DNA from: Deltaproteobacteria bacterium
GTDB lineage: Bacteria; Desulfobacterota; Desulfobacteria; Desulfobacterales; Desulfatirhabdiaceae
Direction of reading: 5' to 3'
Assembly: GCA_021778975.1 (NCBI GenBank)
Contig: JAJYBO010000050.1
Coordinates: 1 to 13,820 of the forward strand
DNA: 13,820 bases
Part shown: positions 6,599 to 13,647 of the stretch, piece by piece
How positions within the stretch are numbered: the stretch's first letter is position 1
How the letters are laid out: each line of letters begins with the position of its first letter
Program-made: the position numbers and the translations under genes
Notes under the pieces: model-generated
Database searches by the model: none
The model's input: only the letters and a program-made list of their open reading frames with translations
Told to the model about the DNA's origin: nothing

Positions 6599-8359
6599 TC
6601 AGGGGGCAATTGCCCCGGACTCTCGAACCCTGCCTCCCGCTTTCTGAACCCCGACCTCTGAGCCTTGCCCCCCACGCTTTCCGGATTTGGTCCGAGGGGA
6701 CGACTCTTTTTCCACACTCAGTTTTTTGCCGCAGAAACGATATCCGCAGATAGCGTTGACGACATCTTCCACATAGACGTTTTCGACCTGAATTCGGGAC
6801 GTATTGGCGCTGATGTCAATTTTTCCCAGCCGGATATATCGGTTTCGGGTACTCTGGTTGACGAGACCAATCAATTGCGGCGGCAGCACATGGTCGTTTT
6901 TGCCGATATTGACGACGAGATATGTGTATCCGGTCTTGCCGGTTTCCTTGTGAACACTCTTGCCGGTTTCTTTGTGAATACTCTTGCCGGTTTCTTTGTA
7001 AGCGGGTTTCTGAGGGATCTTTGTCGGTTTCTGAGCAGCCGACGCCAGATCCGGCATATCTTTGTAATACTCCAGAATTCGGTTGAATTCCAGAGAAACC
7101 ACATGAGACAGCAGCGTTTCCCTGTCCAGATCCGCCATTTTTTCGACAACCATGGGCAGATATGGCGCTAACCGCTGACGGTTTACCGGCGCGGTTCTAA
7201 TTTTATCCATCAGGTGCAAAAGCTGCTGCTGGCAAATGTCCTTCCCGGCAGGGGGATGAATGGCGGAGATACGGCGTTTCACCGATTTTTCAATCCGCTC
7301 GATCTTGTATTTTTCTTTCATGTTGATGATCGCCAGGGACATTCCGGTCTTACCGGCTCTGCCGGTGCGCCCGCTTCGATGCGTGTAAGCTTCCAGGTCA
7401 TCCGGCAGATCATAATGAATGACGTGCGTCAGATCGTTGACGTCCAGCCCCCGCGCCGCAATGTCTGTGGCAATCAGCAGACGGATATGACCGCTGCGGA
7501 ATTTGCTCATGACGAACTCCCGCTGCGCCTGAGACATATCGCCATGCAGGGCTTCGGCCTGATATCCATCATGCGTCATGCGGTCGGCGACTTCCTGGGC
7601 CGCGGCGCGGGTGCGGCAGAATATGATGCCATAAATGGCGGGATTGTGATCTACAACACGTTTCAGTGTCTGATATTTGTCCCTGGCATGGACCATGACA
7701 TACTGGTGTTCTACGGCCGCGGTTCCCGAGTTTTTCTGGCCAATGGATATTTCAACGGGATCAACCATATAGCTGGCCGCAATCCTGGAAACCTCGACGG
7801 GCATGGTGGCGGAAAAGAGCAACGTCTGACGCTGCGCCGGCGCTGCCGCCAGGATGGCGTCGAGTTCTTCCTTAAACCCCATGTTGAGCATGATGTCCGC
7901 TTCATCGAGCACCAGGTATCGGATAGCGCTGATATCCGCGGCCTTGCGTTTGATGAGGTCCAGAAGACGGCCCGGCGTCGCCACGATGATGTGCGTTCCC
8001 TTGCGGGTGGCTTTCATCTGCTCCACAATGCCAGCGCCGCCGTAAACAGCGGTGACGGAAAGGCGCGGCATGTGACGGGCGAAATTTTCGATGTCACGGG
8101 TAATCTGAAGACAGAGTTCCCGCGTTGGACACAATATCAGTGTTTGCGTGACACTGGCGTGAATATCCGTCTGGGATAGAATGGGAAGCCCGTACGCAGC
8201 GGTCTTTCCGGTTCCGGTTTGCGCCAGACCGACAATATCTCTGCGCCCGGCGATAATTTGAGGGATAACTTTTTCCTGAATCGGTGTCGGGATTTTGAAA
8301 CCGATTTCTTCGATGGCGGTAAGAATGTTTTCAGGCAGTTCTAATTCCTTGAAGTTCAA
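6599..8359 (-). CDS. DEAD-box ATP-dependent RNA helicase with DbpA-type RNA-binding domain
   Basis: The protein has 586 residues starting at TTG 8359, supported by AAGGA at 8367-8371 (7-base spacing) and by the N-terminus FKELELPENILTAIEEIGF, which is where the family begins. Motifs in order: Q motif (PTPIQ, 24-28), Walker A AQTGTGKT (46-53), PTREL (78-82), TPGR (128-131), DEAD (152-155), SAT (184-186), ARGLD (302-306) and HRSGRTGR (327-334); the helicase core looks intact. After a helical region, a lysine-rich linker with three 8-residue repeats (about 453-475) leads to a DbpA-like RNA-binding domain (about 478-550). The last ~35 residues (GKRGGQGSEVG onward) are low-complexity and appear to be translated heptanucleotide repeat. 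Relatives such as CsdA/DeaD and DbpA unwind RNA in ribosome assembly, mRNA decay and cold adaptation. It is the first gene of the minus-strand cluster. Confidence 0.95.
   Translation of the reverse strand: MNFKELELPENILTAIEEIGFKIPTPIQEKVIPQIIAGRRDIVGLAQTGTGKTAAYGLPILSQTDIHASVTQTLILCPTRELCLQITRDIENFARHMPRLSVTAVYGGAGIVEQMKATRKGTHIIVATPGRLLDLIKRKAADISAIRYLVLDEADIMLNMGFKEELDAILAAAPAQRQTLLFSATMPVEVSRIAASYMVDPVEISIGQKNSGTAAVEHQYVMVHARDKYQTLKRVVDHNPAIYGIIFCRTRAAAQEVADRMTHDGYQAEALHGDMSQAQREFVMSKFRSGHIRLLIATDIAARGLDVNDLTHVIHYDLPDDLEAYTHRSGRTGRAGKTGMSLAIINMKEKYKIERIEKSVKRRISAIHPPAGKDICQQQLLHLMDKIRTAPVNRQRLAPYLPMVVEKMADLDRETLLSHVVSLEFNRILEYYKDMPDLASAAQKPTKIPQKPAYKETGKSIHKETGKSVHKETGKTGYTYLVVNIGKNDHVLPPQLIGLVNQSTRNRYIRLGKIDISANTSRIQVENVYVEDVVNAICGYRFCGKKLSVEKESSPRTKSGKRGGQGSEVGVQKAGGRVRESGAIAP
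6603..6616. repeat. Perfect 14-base palindrome at the helicase 3' end
   Basis: GGGGCAATTGCCCC is a perfect palindrome two bases before the helicase stop codon (6599-6601). It has no unpaired loop and no T-tract, so it is a poor terminator. A related GGGGGCAATGTCCCGG sits in the helicase leader at 8445-8460 in the same orientation. Confidence 0.6.
6614..6663 (-). repeat. Degenerate heptanucleotide-periodic tract coding the helicase C-terminal tail
   Basis: On the minus strand the sequence reads as successive 7-base units: CTCAGAG, GTCGGGG, TTCAGAA, AGCGGGA, GGCAGGG, TTCGAGA, GTCCGGG. Purine-rich positions recur every seven bases. It is in frame and encodes the tail from about GSEVGVQKAGG to RESG, beyond the last recognisable domain. 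It looks like a dispersed heptamer repeat that has been read into the gene. Confidence 0.5.
6935..7003 (-). repeat. 24-base tandem repeat within the helicase linker (about 2.9 copies)
   Basis: Units begin at 6935, 6959 and 6983 on the plus strand, each starting CTTGCCGGTTTC and differing by only a few bases; the third is cut short at about 7003. In the protein they give YKETGKSI, HKETGKSV and HKETGKTG, a basic hydrophilic spacer between the helicase core and the RNA-binding domain. The near-identity of units 1 and 2 indicates recent duplication and probable copy-number variation between strains. Confidence 0.85.
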
Positions 8360-8366
8360 CGATGAT

Positions 8367-8371
8367 TCCTT
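8367..8371 (-). promoter_or_regulatory. Ribosome-binding site for the TTG-started helicase
   Basis: AAGGA (minus strand) lies 7 bases before TTG 8359. It decides the start: no in-frame ATG fits the family N-terminus, and the nearby ATG at 8378 is in another frame. Confidence 0.7.
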
Positions 8372-8571
8372 TATTCATGATGTGCTGTAATGGCCCCCGG
8401 CGCCCGGATATCGTCTTCATCAAAGGAAGCGCAGGAACACCTTGGGGGGCAATGTCCCGGCAGTTCATGAACGTTTATCTTGAAGTCTGTATTAGTGTTG
8501 CGATTTGAAAACAACGACCAGCGGATGACGATTTCAGTGAAACATGCGGCGGGCTTTCCTTATCCTCTTGT

Positions 8572-8600
8572 TTTATAATCCAGATTGGAAACATTGGCAA
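8572..8600 (-). promoter_or_regulatory. Predicted sigma70-type promoter for the helicase cluster
   Basis: On the minus strand TTGCCA (8600-8595) and TATAAA (8577-8572) are separated by exactly 17 bases; each hexamer matches the consensus at 5 of 6 positions. Transcription would start near 8565 and leave a leader of about 205 nt before the helicase start. Confidence 0.5.
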
Positions 8601-8658
8601 CAAGAGTTTTTCAACTCGCAGCGCAATGCGGATAGAATTATCCGTCCATCCGTCATCC

Positions 8659-8688
8659 TTGACTTCAGCATCCCTGTACCACTAATAT
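8659..8688 (+). promoter_or_regulatory. Possible promoter for the 1006-residue gene
   Basis: TTGACT (8659-8664) and TAATAT (8683-8688) are 18 bases apart, about 60 bases before ATG 8747. The -10 box matches only moderately. A perfect TTGACA at 8696-8701 has no matching -10. Confidence 0.35.
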
Positions 8689-8746
8689 CGCACCGTTGAC
8701 AGGAAGTCTGTTTCGATATCGGTGAACTCATTTTATCAGGAATACC

Positions 8747-11700
8747 ATGCGCATACCGTCCAGCATCATGTTCGACAAAAAAGACTACGGGCTGCTTGCC
8801 ATCGTCAACGATGTGCTGAACCGAAAGGATCGCCAGGAATATACCAAACGCAAGTTCTTTCCATTTTTTCATCCGCATGGCATCAAAAAAATGGCTGAAT
8901 CAAAGGGCCTGCGCATTGCCTACGCGGTGATTCACCTGCTGGAATCTTTGGAGGCCGGCCAGAAAGATGAGCGGCTCGGCGCGCTGCGCGCCCTGCGGGA
9001 TGAAGTTCTGAACGCATCGGAAGGCGCCATGCCCCGAAACACCGCCCGTGCGTTGCTCCAAATCATGAAAGAACTGGTGCGGGCCGGCGGCGATGAAATC
9101 CGTCAGCTTCAACTTGCCCACGATTTCAGACTCACGGCGCTGGGAAAGCCTCGCATCGTGCGCCGACAATTACGCCGCCACCACCTGCTGGAAATGCCGG
9201 AATCCTGGAATCAACTGGCCTTTGACGACCATGTTCACGACGTGAACACCAAAGGTCGCAAATCCGCCACCCATCTGATTATGGATGCCTGGCTCAAGGG
9301 CATTCGCCGGTTGCGGGTGGTGTATTACAATTACATCCAGGCGCCCTTTGCCGCAGAACTCCTGGAAGCCGCGGATATCATGGGCATCGAGCTGCGGATT
9401 GGCATCGAATTCGCCGTTCGTTTCCACAATCGTTACCGGCAGGTGATCTGGGTGCCCAGGGGATTTATTGATACCCAGTCCTTTCTCTGTTTTCTGGCGG
9501 AACCGCCGGTGCGCGCATTGATGGATGAAGGATACAGGGTTTCCGAATATCGTCAGAAGCAGATATTGCAGATTCTCGATATCTTCAACCGCCGGTCACT
9601 GCCCACGATCAATGCAACATACGGAACTCACCTCGAAGCGGTCACGCCTGCGGATTTTCTGGCCTTTGTCAAACCGGGCCAGGCCTCGCTGCTGCATCTG
9701 GCCAAATTCATTCATGGCAGGCTTCTTCCGGAATTGCGCCAGAGGGTTTCCGAGTTGCGGGAACACTATGCGGCAGCCGCTCCGGAGGACAGATCGCGTA
9801 TCGAAACAGGGGTTGCAGAAATGAACGACCTGGATTCGGACACGATCCTGGAGCGATTTCTCAATCACCAGAACCATGAAGAAATTCCGGACACGCTGGC
9901 ATTCCAGGACGATCCCGAAATGCCGGCGCTGTTGACGCTGTTTCCGCATGAGTTGATCCAGCGGCTGGTGCAGCTTCACACCGGATATCGGATTACCCTG
10001 AACCTGACGGATATGCACCCCGCGGATGTGTTGGAAATCCTGTATGACTGCGACGGTATCGTGACGCGGCTGGAATCGTTCAATCTAAAGGATTACGCCA
10101 GCGGCAAAACGACTTATCTCGCCGACATCTCAAGCCTTCAAGCCGCACTCAACGATGGCAACGTCATTACGCTCAAGCGCCTCATCCGCACCGTCATTGA
10201 TCAGGTCGCCGCGTCCACCATGCCGGACAAAATGGATCGCGTCGAGAAACTGACGGCTATTCTGAACGATATCCATTCGCTGCGGGTGATGTACAAGGGG
10301 ACGCCTCTAAAGTCCCGAATCGGAAGTGATTCCACCGGTCAGTCCCCGCGGATGCACGGCATGGGTCTGGCGGTCATGGATTCGCTGCCCCATGCTGCGC
10401 TCCGGGAAATTGCACATACCGGCTCCGGTCGCATGATTATCCCCTTCAGAATGACGGCGCACTACCGTGTCACCCATATCCCCAGAAAAATGCACGGATT
10501 TTTATTCAGTCGCCTTTACCGCGGGGCATCCTGTATTCCCGGGGTTCGCTGGCTGATTCAGGAACACCGCGGTGACTGGCTGGCGCTGGAACAAACCACG
10601 CATATGGAGACCCCAGGCAATATCGTCACACTGGGAGGCATTCATGAAGATGCGGGAAATGGCTTGTATCTGAACCCGCCTGTGGATTCCACAGCCGCAA
10701 AGCCCGTGTTTTCCTGGAATTACATGAACACCCTGACGCAGAACATCCTGAAGATGACTATCGGATTCATCCCGGCATTTCTGGCGTTCGCTCTGCGATA
10801 TGACTGGTGGGTACTCAGATTCGGCGGCGCGTTCATCTGGTTCGGAATCACCGGGATTCGCAATATCGTGCAGTCCATTCTGGGTGGCGGGGGGTTGCAG
10901 CGGTCGCCGCTGCTGCGATGGCGGGATTATGTGAGCTGGGAGCGCATCAGCGATTCGCTGCTCTATACCGGCCTGTCAGTGCCGCTTTTGGATACGCTGG
11001 TCAAAACGCTATTTTTAGACAGGTTGATGGGAATCACGACGGCAACCCATCCGGTTATCGTCTATACGGTCATGGCGCTGGCCAACGGCATTTACACATC
11101 CGGCCACAATGCATTTCGGGGATTTTCCAAGACCGTGACAATTGGCAACTTTTTCCGCAATATCGTCGGAATTCCGGTTGCCGTTTTTTTCAATACCGTT
11201 ATCGGGGGGCTGCTCTCCGCCGCGGGTATTGCCGGCGTTCACGGCATTCTGCAACAATGGGCGGCGGTCATTTCAAAAGCCGCTTCGGATTTTGTGGCCG
11301 GTGTGTTCGAAGGCGCGGCGGATCGCTATCAGAACATCCATTCGCGAATTCGTGATTATCAGGACAAACTGAACAAAATCCTGGAAATCTACGCCAGCCT
11401 GGAAATGCTGTTTCCGGAAAAAAATGTGATGGAGGTACTCGAAATCATGAGGCGCCCCCTGTCCGGAGACGCCAGAGAACTTCAGCGAATCATGATTATT
11501 CACGCGCTGGATCTTCTGTATTTTTGGGATTACCAGCCCAGGGGCCGCACCGCTTTGAAAATGCTGGCCAAAACACTTTCCGCGGAAGAACGTCAGATAC
11601 TGCTGAGCGTACTGCGGCTTCTTGGCAGACAGAGGGACATCAGCATGATGTTTGTTGACGGCATTATCGGCAAAAATTTTTCGTCGGGGCTTGCCTTTTA

Positions 11701-11767
11701 TCTGAACAGCTCCGCCCAGTATCTGTCGGAGATACAGGCAATTCTGGGGATGGAAACATCCACTTGA
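8747..11767 (+). CDS. Large membrane-associated protein of unknown function with PHP-like N-terminal motifs
   Basis: The gene encodes 1006 residues, with AGGAA at 8738-8742 four bases before the ATG. I do not recognise a named family for the whole protein. Residues about 155-225 resemble a PHP-type phosphoesterase core: FDDHVHD (H162, H164) where PHP has an HxH motif, a helix with THLIMDAWLKGI, a strand RLRVVYYNY where PHP usually has TDH, and AAELLEAADIMGIELRIGIEF ending in the conserved-type GIE (E221). The missing TDH histidine suggests a degenerate or divergent site. A long helical middle follows (about 270-640). The C-terminal third is hydrophobic: helices at about 667-683, 687-704, 769-788 and 806-835, with amphipathic segments between, then a soluble helical tail of about 170 residues. 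There is no signal peptide, so the N-terminal part is probably cytoplasmic. It is monocistronic, divergent from the helicase, and ends at a hairpin. Confidence 0.9.
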   Translation: MRIPSSIMFDKKDYGLLAIVNDVLNRKDRQEYTKRKFFPFFHPHGIKKMAESKGLRIAYAVIHLLESLEAGQKDERLGALRALRDEVLNASEGAMPRNTARALLQIMKELVRAGGDEIRQLQLAHDFRLTALGKPRIVRRQLRRHHLLEMPESWNQLAFDDHVHDVNTKGRKSATHLIMDAWLKGIRRLRVVYYNYIQAPFAAELLEAADIMGIELRIGIEFAVRFHNRYRQVIWVPRGFIDTQSFLCFLAEPPVRALMDEGYRVSEYRQKQILQILDIFNRRSLPTINATYGTHLEAVTPADFLAFVKPGQASLLHLAKFIHGRLLPELRQRVSELREHYAAAAPEDRSRIETGVAEMNDLDSDTILERFLNHQNHEEIPDTLAFQDDPEMPALLTLFPHELIQRLVQLHTGYRITLNLTDMHPADVLEILYDCDGIVTRLESFNLKDYASGKTTYLADISSLQAALNDGNVITLKRLIRTVIDQVAASTMPDKMDRVEKLTAILNDIHSLRVMYKGTPLKSRIGSDSTGQSPRMHGMGLAVMDSLPHAALREIAHTGSGRMIIPFRMTAHYRVTHIPRKMHGFLFSRLYRGASCIPGVRWLIQEHRGDWLALEQTTHMETPGNIVTLGGIHEDAGNGLYLNPPVDSTAAKPVFSWNYMNTLTQNILKMTIGFIPAFLAFALRYDWWVLRFGGAFIWFGITGIRNIVQSILGGGGLQRSPLLRWRDYVSWERISDSLLYTGLSVPLLDTLVKTLFLDRLMGITTATHPVIVYTVMALANGIYTSGHNAFRGFSKTVTIGNFFRNIVGIPVAVFFNTVIGGLLSAAGIAGVHGILQQWAAVISKAASDFVAGVFEGAADRYQNIHSRIRDYQDKLNKILEIYASLEMLFPEKNVMEVLEIMRRPLSGDARELQRIMIIHALDLLYFWDYQPRGRTALKMLAKTLSAEERQILLSVLRLLGRQRDISMMFVDGIIGKNFSSGLAFYLNSSAQYLSEIQAILGMETST

Positions 11768-11768
11768 C

Positions 11769-11797
11769 CGCCCACCTTCCATGTCAGAAGGTGGGCG
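11769..11797. terminator. Hairpin between convergent genes, possible bidirectional terminator
   Basis: A perfect 11-bp stem (CGCCCACCTTC / GAAGGTGGGCG) with a 7-base loop starts one base after the stop of the 1006-residue gene and lies 23 bases from the peptidase stop. Its position between two convergent stops fits a shared terminator, but neither strand has a T-tract after the stem, so simple intrinsic termination is uncertain. Confidence 0.6.
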
Positions 11798-11820
11798 AAA
11801 ACACTCAAAGAACCGTCACC

Positions 11821-13647
11821 CTATGGCGTCACATGCACCTGAACCCCTTGATAGTAAAGAGGCGTATCGAGAATACCATTGGGGGTCGTATCCACGGCGA
11901 AATAAAAAGCATAATCTCCCGCGGTCGTGAAATAACCATTGAAAATCACCACAGGGGGTATGGTTGTCAGCGGCCATTGAAGAATGGAATAGATTCCGGG
12001 CACCCAGCCCCCGGTAGTTAGTGAAGACCAGCTATTTTTTGAAACGTTGAAAAGGGCGACCCACCAGTCCGCATTTTTCCCCATCTGGTCTCCCGGTGAC
12101 AGGCTGGCGGTAACGGAAACAGGCGCCCCGACCGATACCGTTACCGATGCACTCTGGCCATTGACCTTGATATCCGGCGTACACTGAGCGCCAGAAGACG
12201 AGAAAGTGGCGCTGATTGTGCGGGATGTGGTGACATTGCTGAAGGTATAGGTGAGCACCGCACCCACAGATGCACCGTCCACGCGGACATCCGCCACGGT
12301 ATAGCCGGCGTCGGGAGTAATGGTGAAGATCTGACTGCCGCCGTAACTGACGGACACCGCGCCGCTGGGGCTGATGGAGCCGCCTGTTCCGGCACTGGCG
12401 GTGATGGTCAGGCTGCTGCTTTCGGGCTGAATGCCAATGGCCGCGCCCTGATAGTTGGTATCTGTCCAATGACTGCTCCCTGTAACGAAACTGTCCGGGG
12501 TGTACCATCCATCATAGCTGCCGCTCCATCCCATGTTGATGTGAACCGTTTCCGCGGGGGAATCCCGATACCCATCCACGACCACCGAATGACCGCCGCC
12601 ATTGACAGGATCAGGATCATTGATCCGAAGCTGCGACGGTCTGCCCGCCTGCACCTCGTTTTTAAAAACCTGCATCCAGGCGCTGGCGCTGGTATAACTG
12701 GTGCGATTGACCCAGGCGGCCGTGTTTTTGTATTTGAAATAGTTCGTAAAGACATAAGGCGCATAGCTCGTCGAAGCACCGGAAGAACTGTAACCATAAT
12801 CCATCTGGAATGCGATGCCCACATCCGCGCACAACAATGCAACCGCGTTCTGCTGGGCGGTCGTGCTGGAACCGGTAGCGCTGTCGGGCATATTGGTCCA
12901 GTCATATGTCCGGGTTGAAAAATCACGGCTCAACGTGACATTGGCGGCGCCGTTGTTCCACACATACGAAACAGCCCCCTGGCCGGTGGCGGGATACTTC
13001 CAGTACTTCATGATCTGAGAGGCAGCGGTCGCCACGCATCCGGTAAGCGTACGGCGATTCTGAGAATCCAGCGGACACTGCTGGTTATACGGGTCGCTCT
13101 GCGCCCATGTCGAGGTCAGCAGCGGGCCGTAGGAGGTCGCTTCCGCAGGGGCAGCGCCGGCCTCTGTTGCCGCGTTGAAAGATTCGGTGTTCTTGTCCAG
13201 CAGCGTCCAGAGTTTCCGGTCAGGGTTTTGCACAGGATCGGCGGCGGCGGCTTCGACACCGTGTGTATCAATGGCCTGTCCGACCTGATAGAGTTCTTTT
13301 GAAATCCAGGTGATCTGATCCTGAAAATCTTCCGTTCGCGAATCGAGTGTGGAGGTTTCGGAATAGAGTTTCACGGCGGGCATGTCGTCACGCGCCGATA
13401 CCAGGATATGGCCCTGAGGACTGACCGTAAAATTGAACCCCACCGTCGTCCCGTTATAGGTAAACGGTTCTACCCCCGAAATGACGGGCGATGCGGACCC
13501 GCCCCAGGAGCCGTAAGTATGCACGATGTCTGTAAGCCAGTTTTGCGCCACATTTTGCGCCCTGTCCAGTGTGACCACATCCGCGGATGCAGCGCCGACA
13601 ACAATCAGCGTCAGCAACAAAAATAACACGCATAATTTTTTGATCAT
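11821..13647 (-). CDS. Secreted C10 family (streptopain-like) cysteine peptidase with InlB-type repeat and C-terminal beta module
   Basis: The protein has 608 residues. A classic signal peptide (MIKK, hydrophobic core 6-19) has a likely cut after ASA at 22. Residues about 24-150 form a Spi/propeptide-like domain (LDRAQNVAQNWL, GHILVSARDDMPAVKLYS). The peptidase domain spans about 173-407: catalytic Cys in TLTGCVATAASQIMKYW (C204), His in GGGHSVVVDGY (H353), and Asn/Trp in HINMGWSGSYDGWY (N371, W374). All are present, so activity is likely after removal of the propeptide. Next comes an InlB B-type repeat (about 411-483: ITASAGTGGSISPSG, ITPDAGYTVADVRVDG). The last domain (about 488-608: PDIKVNGQSA, ADWWVALFN, FYFAVDTTPNGILD) resembles a module I recall from secreted proteins of sulfate reducers. 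It probably acts outside the cytoplasmic membrane on proteins. GGGGGG at 13655-13660 serves as ribosome-binding site, 7 bases before the ATG. No dedicated inhibitor or transporter gene is adjacent. Confidence 0.95.
   Translation of the reverse strand: MIKKLCVLFLLLTLIVVGAASADVVTLDRAQNVAQNWLTDIVHTYGSWGGSASPVISGVEPFTYNGTTVGFNFTVSPQGHILVSARDDMPAVKLYSETSTLDSRTEDFQDQITWISKELYQVGQAIDTHGVEAAAADPVQNPDRKLWTLLDKNTESFNAATEAGAAPAEATSYGPLLTSTWAQSDPYNQQCPLDSQNRRTLTGCVATAASQIMKYWKYPATGQGAVSYVWNNGAANVTLSRDFSTRTYDWTNMPDSATGSSTTAQQNAVALLCADVGIAFQMDYGYSSSGASTSYAPYVFTNYFKYKNTAAWVNRTSYTSASAWMQVFKNEVQAGRPSQLRINDPDPVNGGGHSVVVDGYRDSPAETVHINMGWSGSYDGWYTPDSFVTGSSHWTDTNYQGAAIGIQPESSSLTITASAGTGGSISPSGAVSVSYGGSQIFTITPDAGYTVADVRVDGASVGAVLTYTFSNVTTSRTISATFSSSGAQCTPDIKVNGQSASVTVSVGAPVSVTASLSPGDQMGKNADWWVALFNVSKNSWSSLTTGGWVPGIYSILQWPLTTIPPVVIFNGYFTTAGDYAFYFAVDTTPNGILDTPLYYQGVQVHVTP

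Larger units (their letters stand above)
8360..8746. other. Divergent intergenic region (387 bases) between helicase and the 1006-residue gene
   Basis: It contains a helicase-directed sigma70-like promoter (8572-8600), a weaker plus-strand promoter candidate (8659-8688), ribosome-binding sites for both genes, a GGGGGCAATGTCCCGG element (8445-8460) and a 10-base palindrome GTTCATGAAC (8463-8472). A minus-strand frame from ATG 8468 to 8331 could encode 45 residues and overlaps the helicase start out of frame, but it has no good ribosome-binding site. I see no RNA gene or recognisable riboswitch. Confidence 0.5.

Noticed and set aside
6935..7003. CRISPR-like repeat
   Set aside because: The units are directly adjacent with no spacers and stay in the helicase reading frame, so it is a coding tandem repeat.
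7214..8179. 321-codon open frame on the plus strand, opposite the helicase
   Set aside because: It lies entirely antisense to a helicase with all motifs intact, and its translation shows no recognisable domain. It is a shadow frame of a GC-rich gene.
10807..11355. 182-codon plus-strand frame inside the 1006-residue gene
   Set aside because: It is an out-of-frame overlap with a continuous long reading frame, and its sequence is unlike any family I know.
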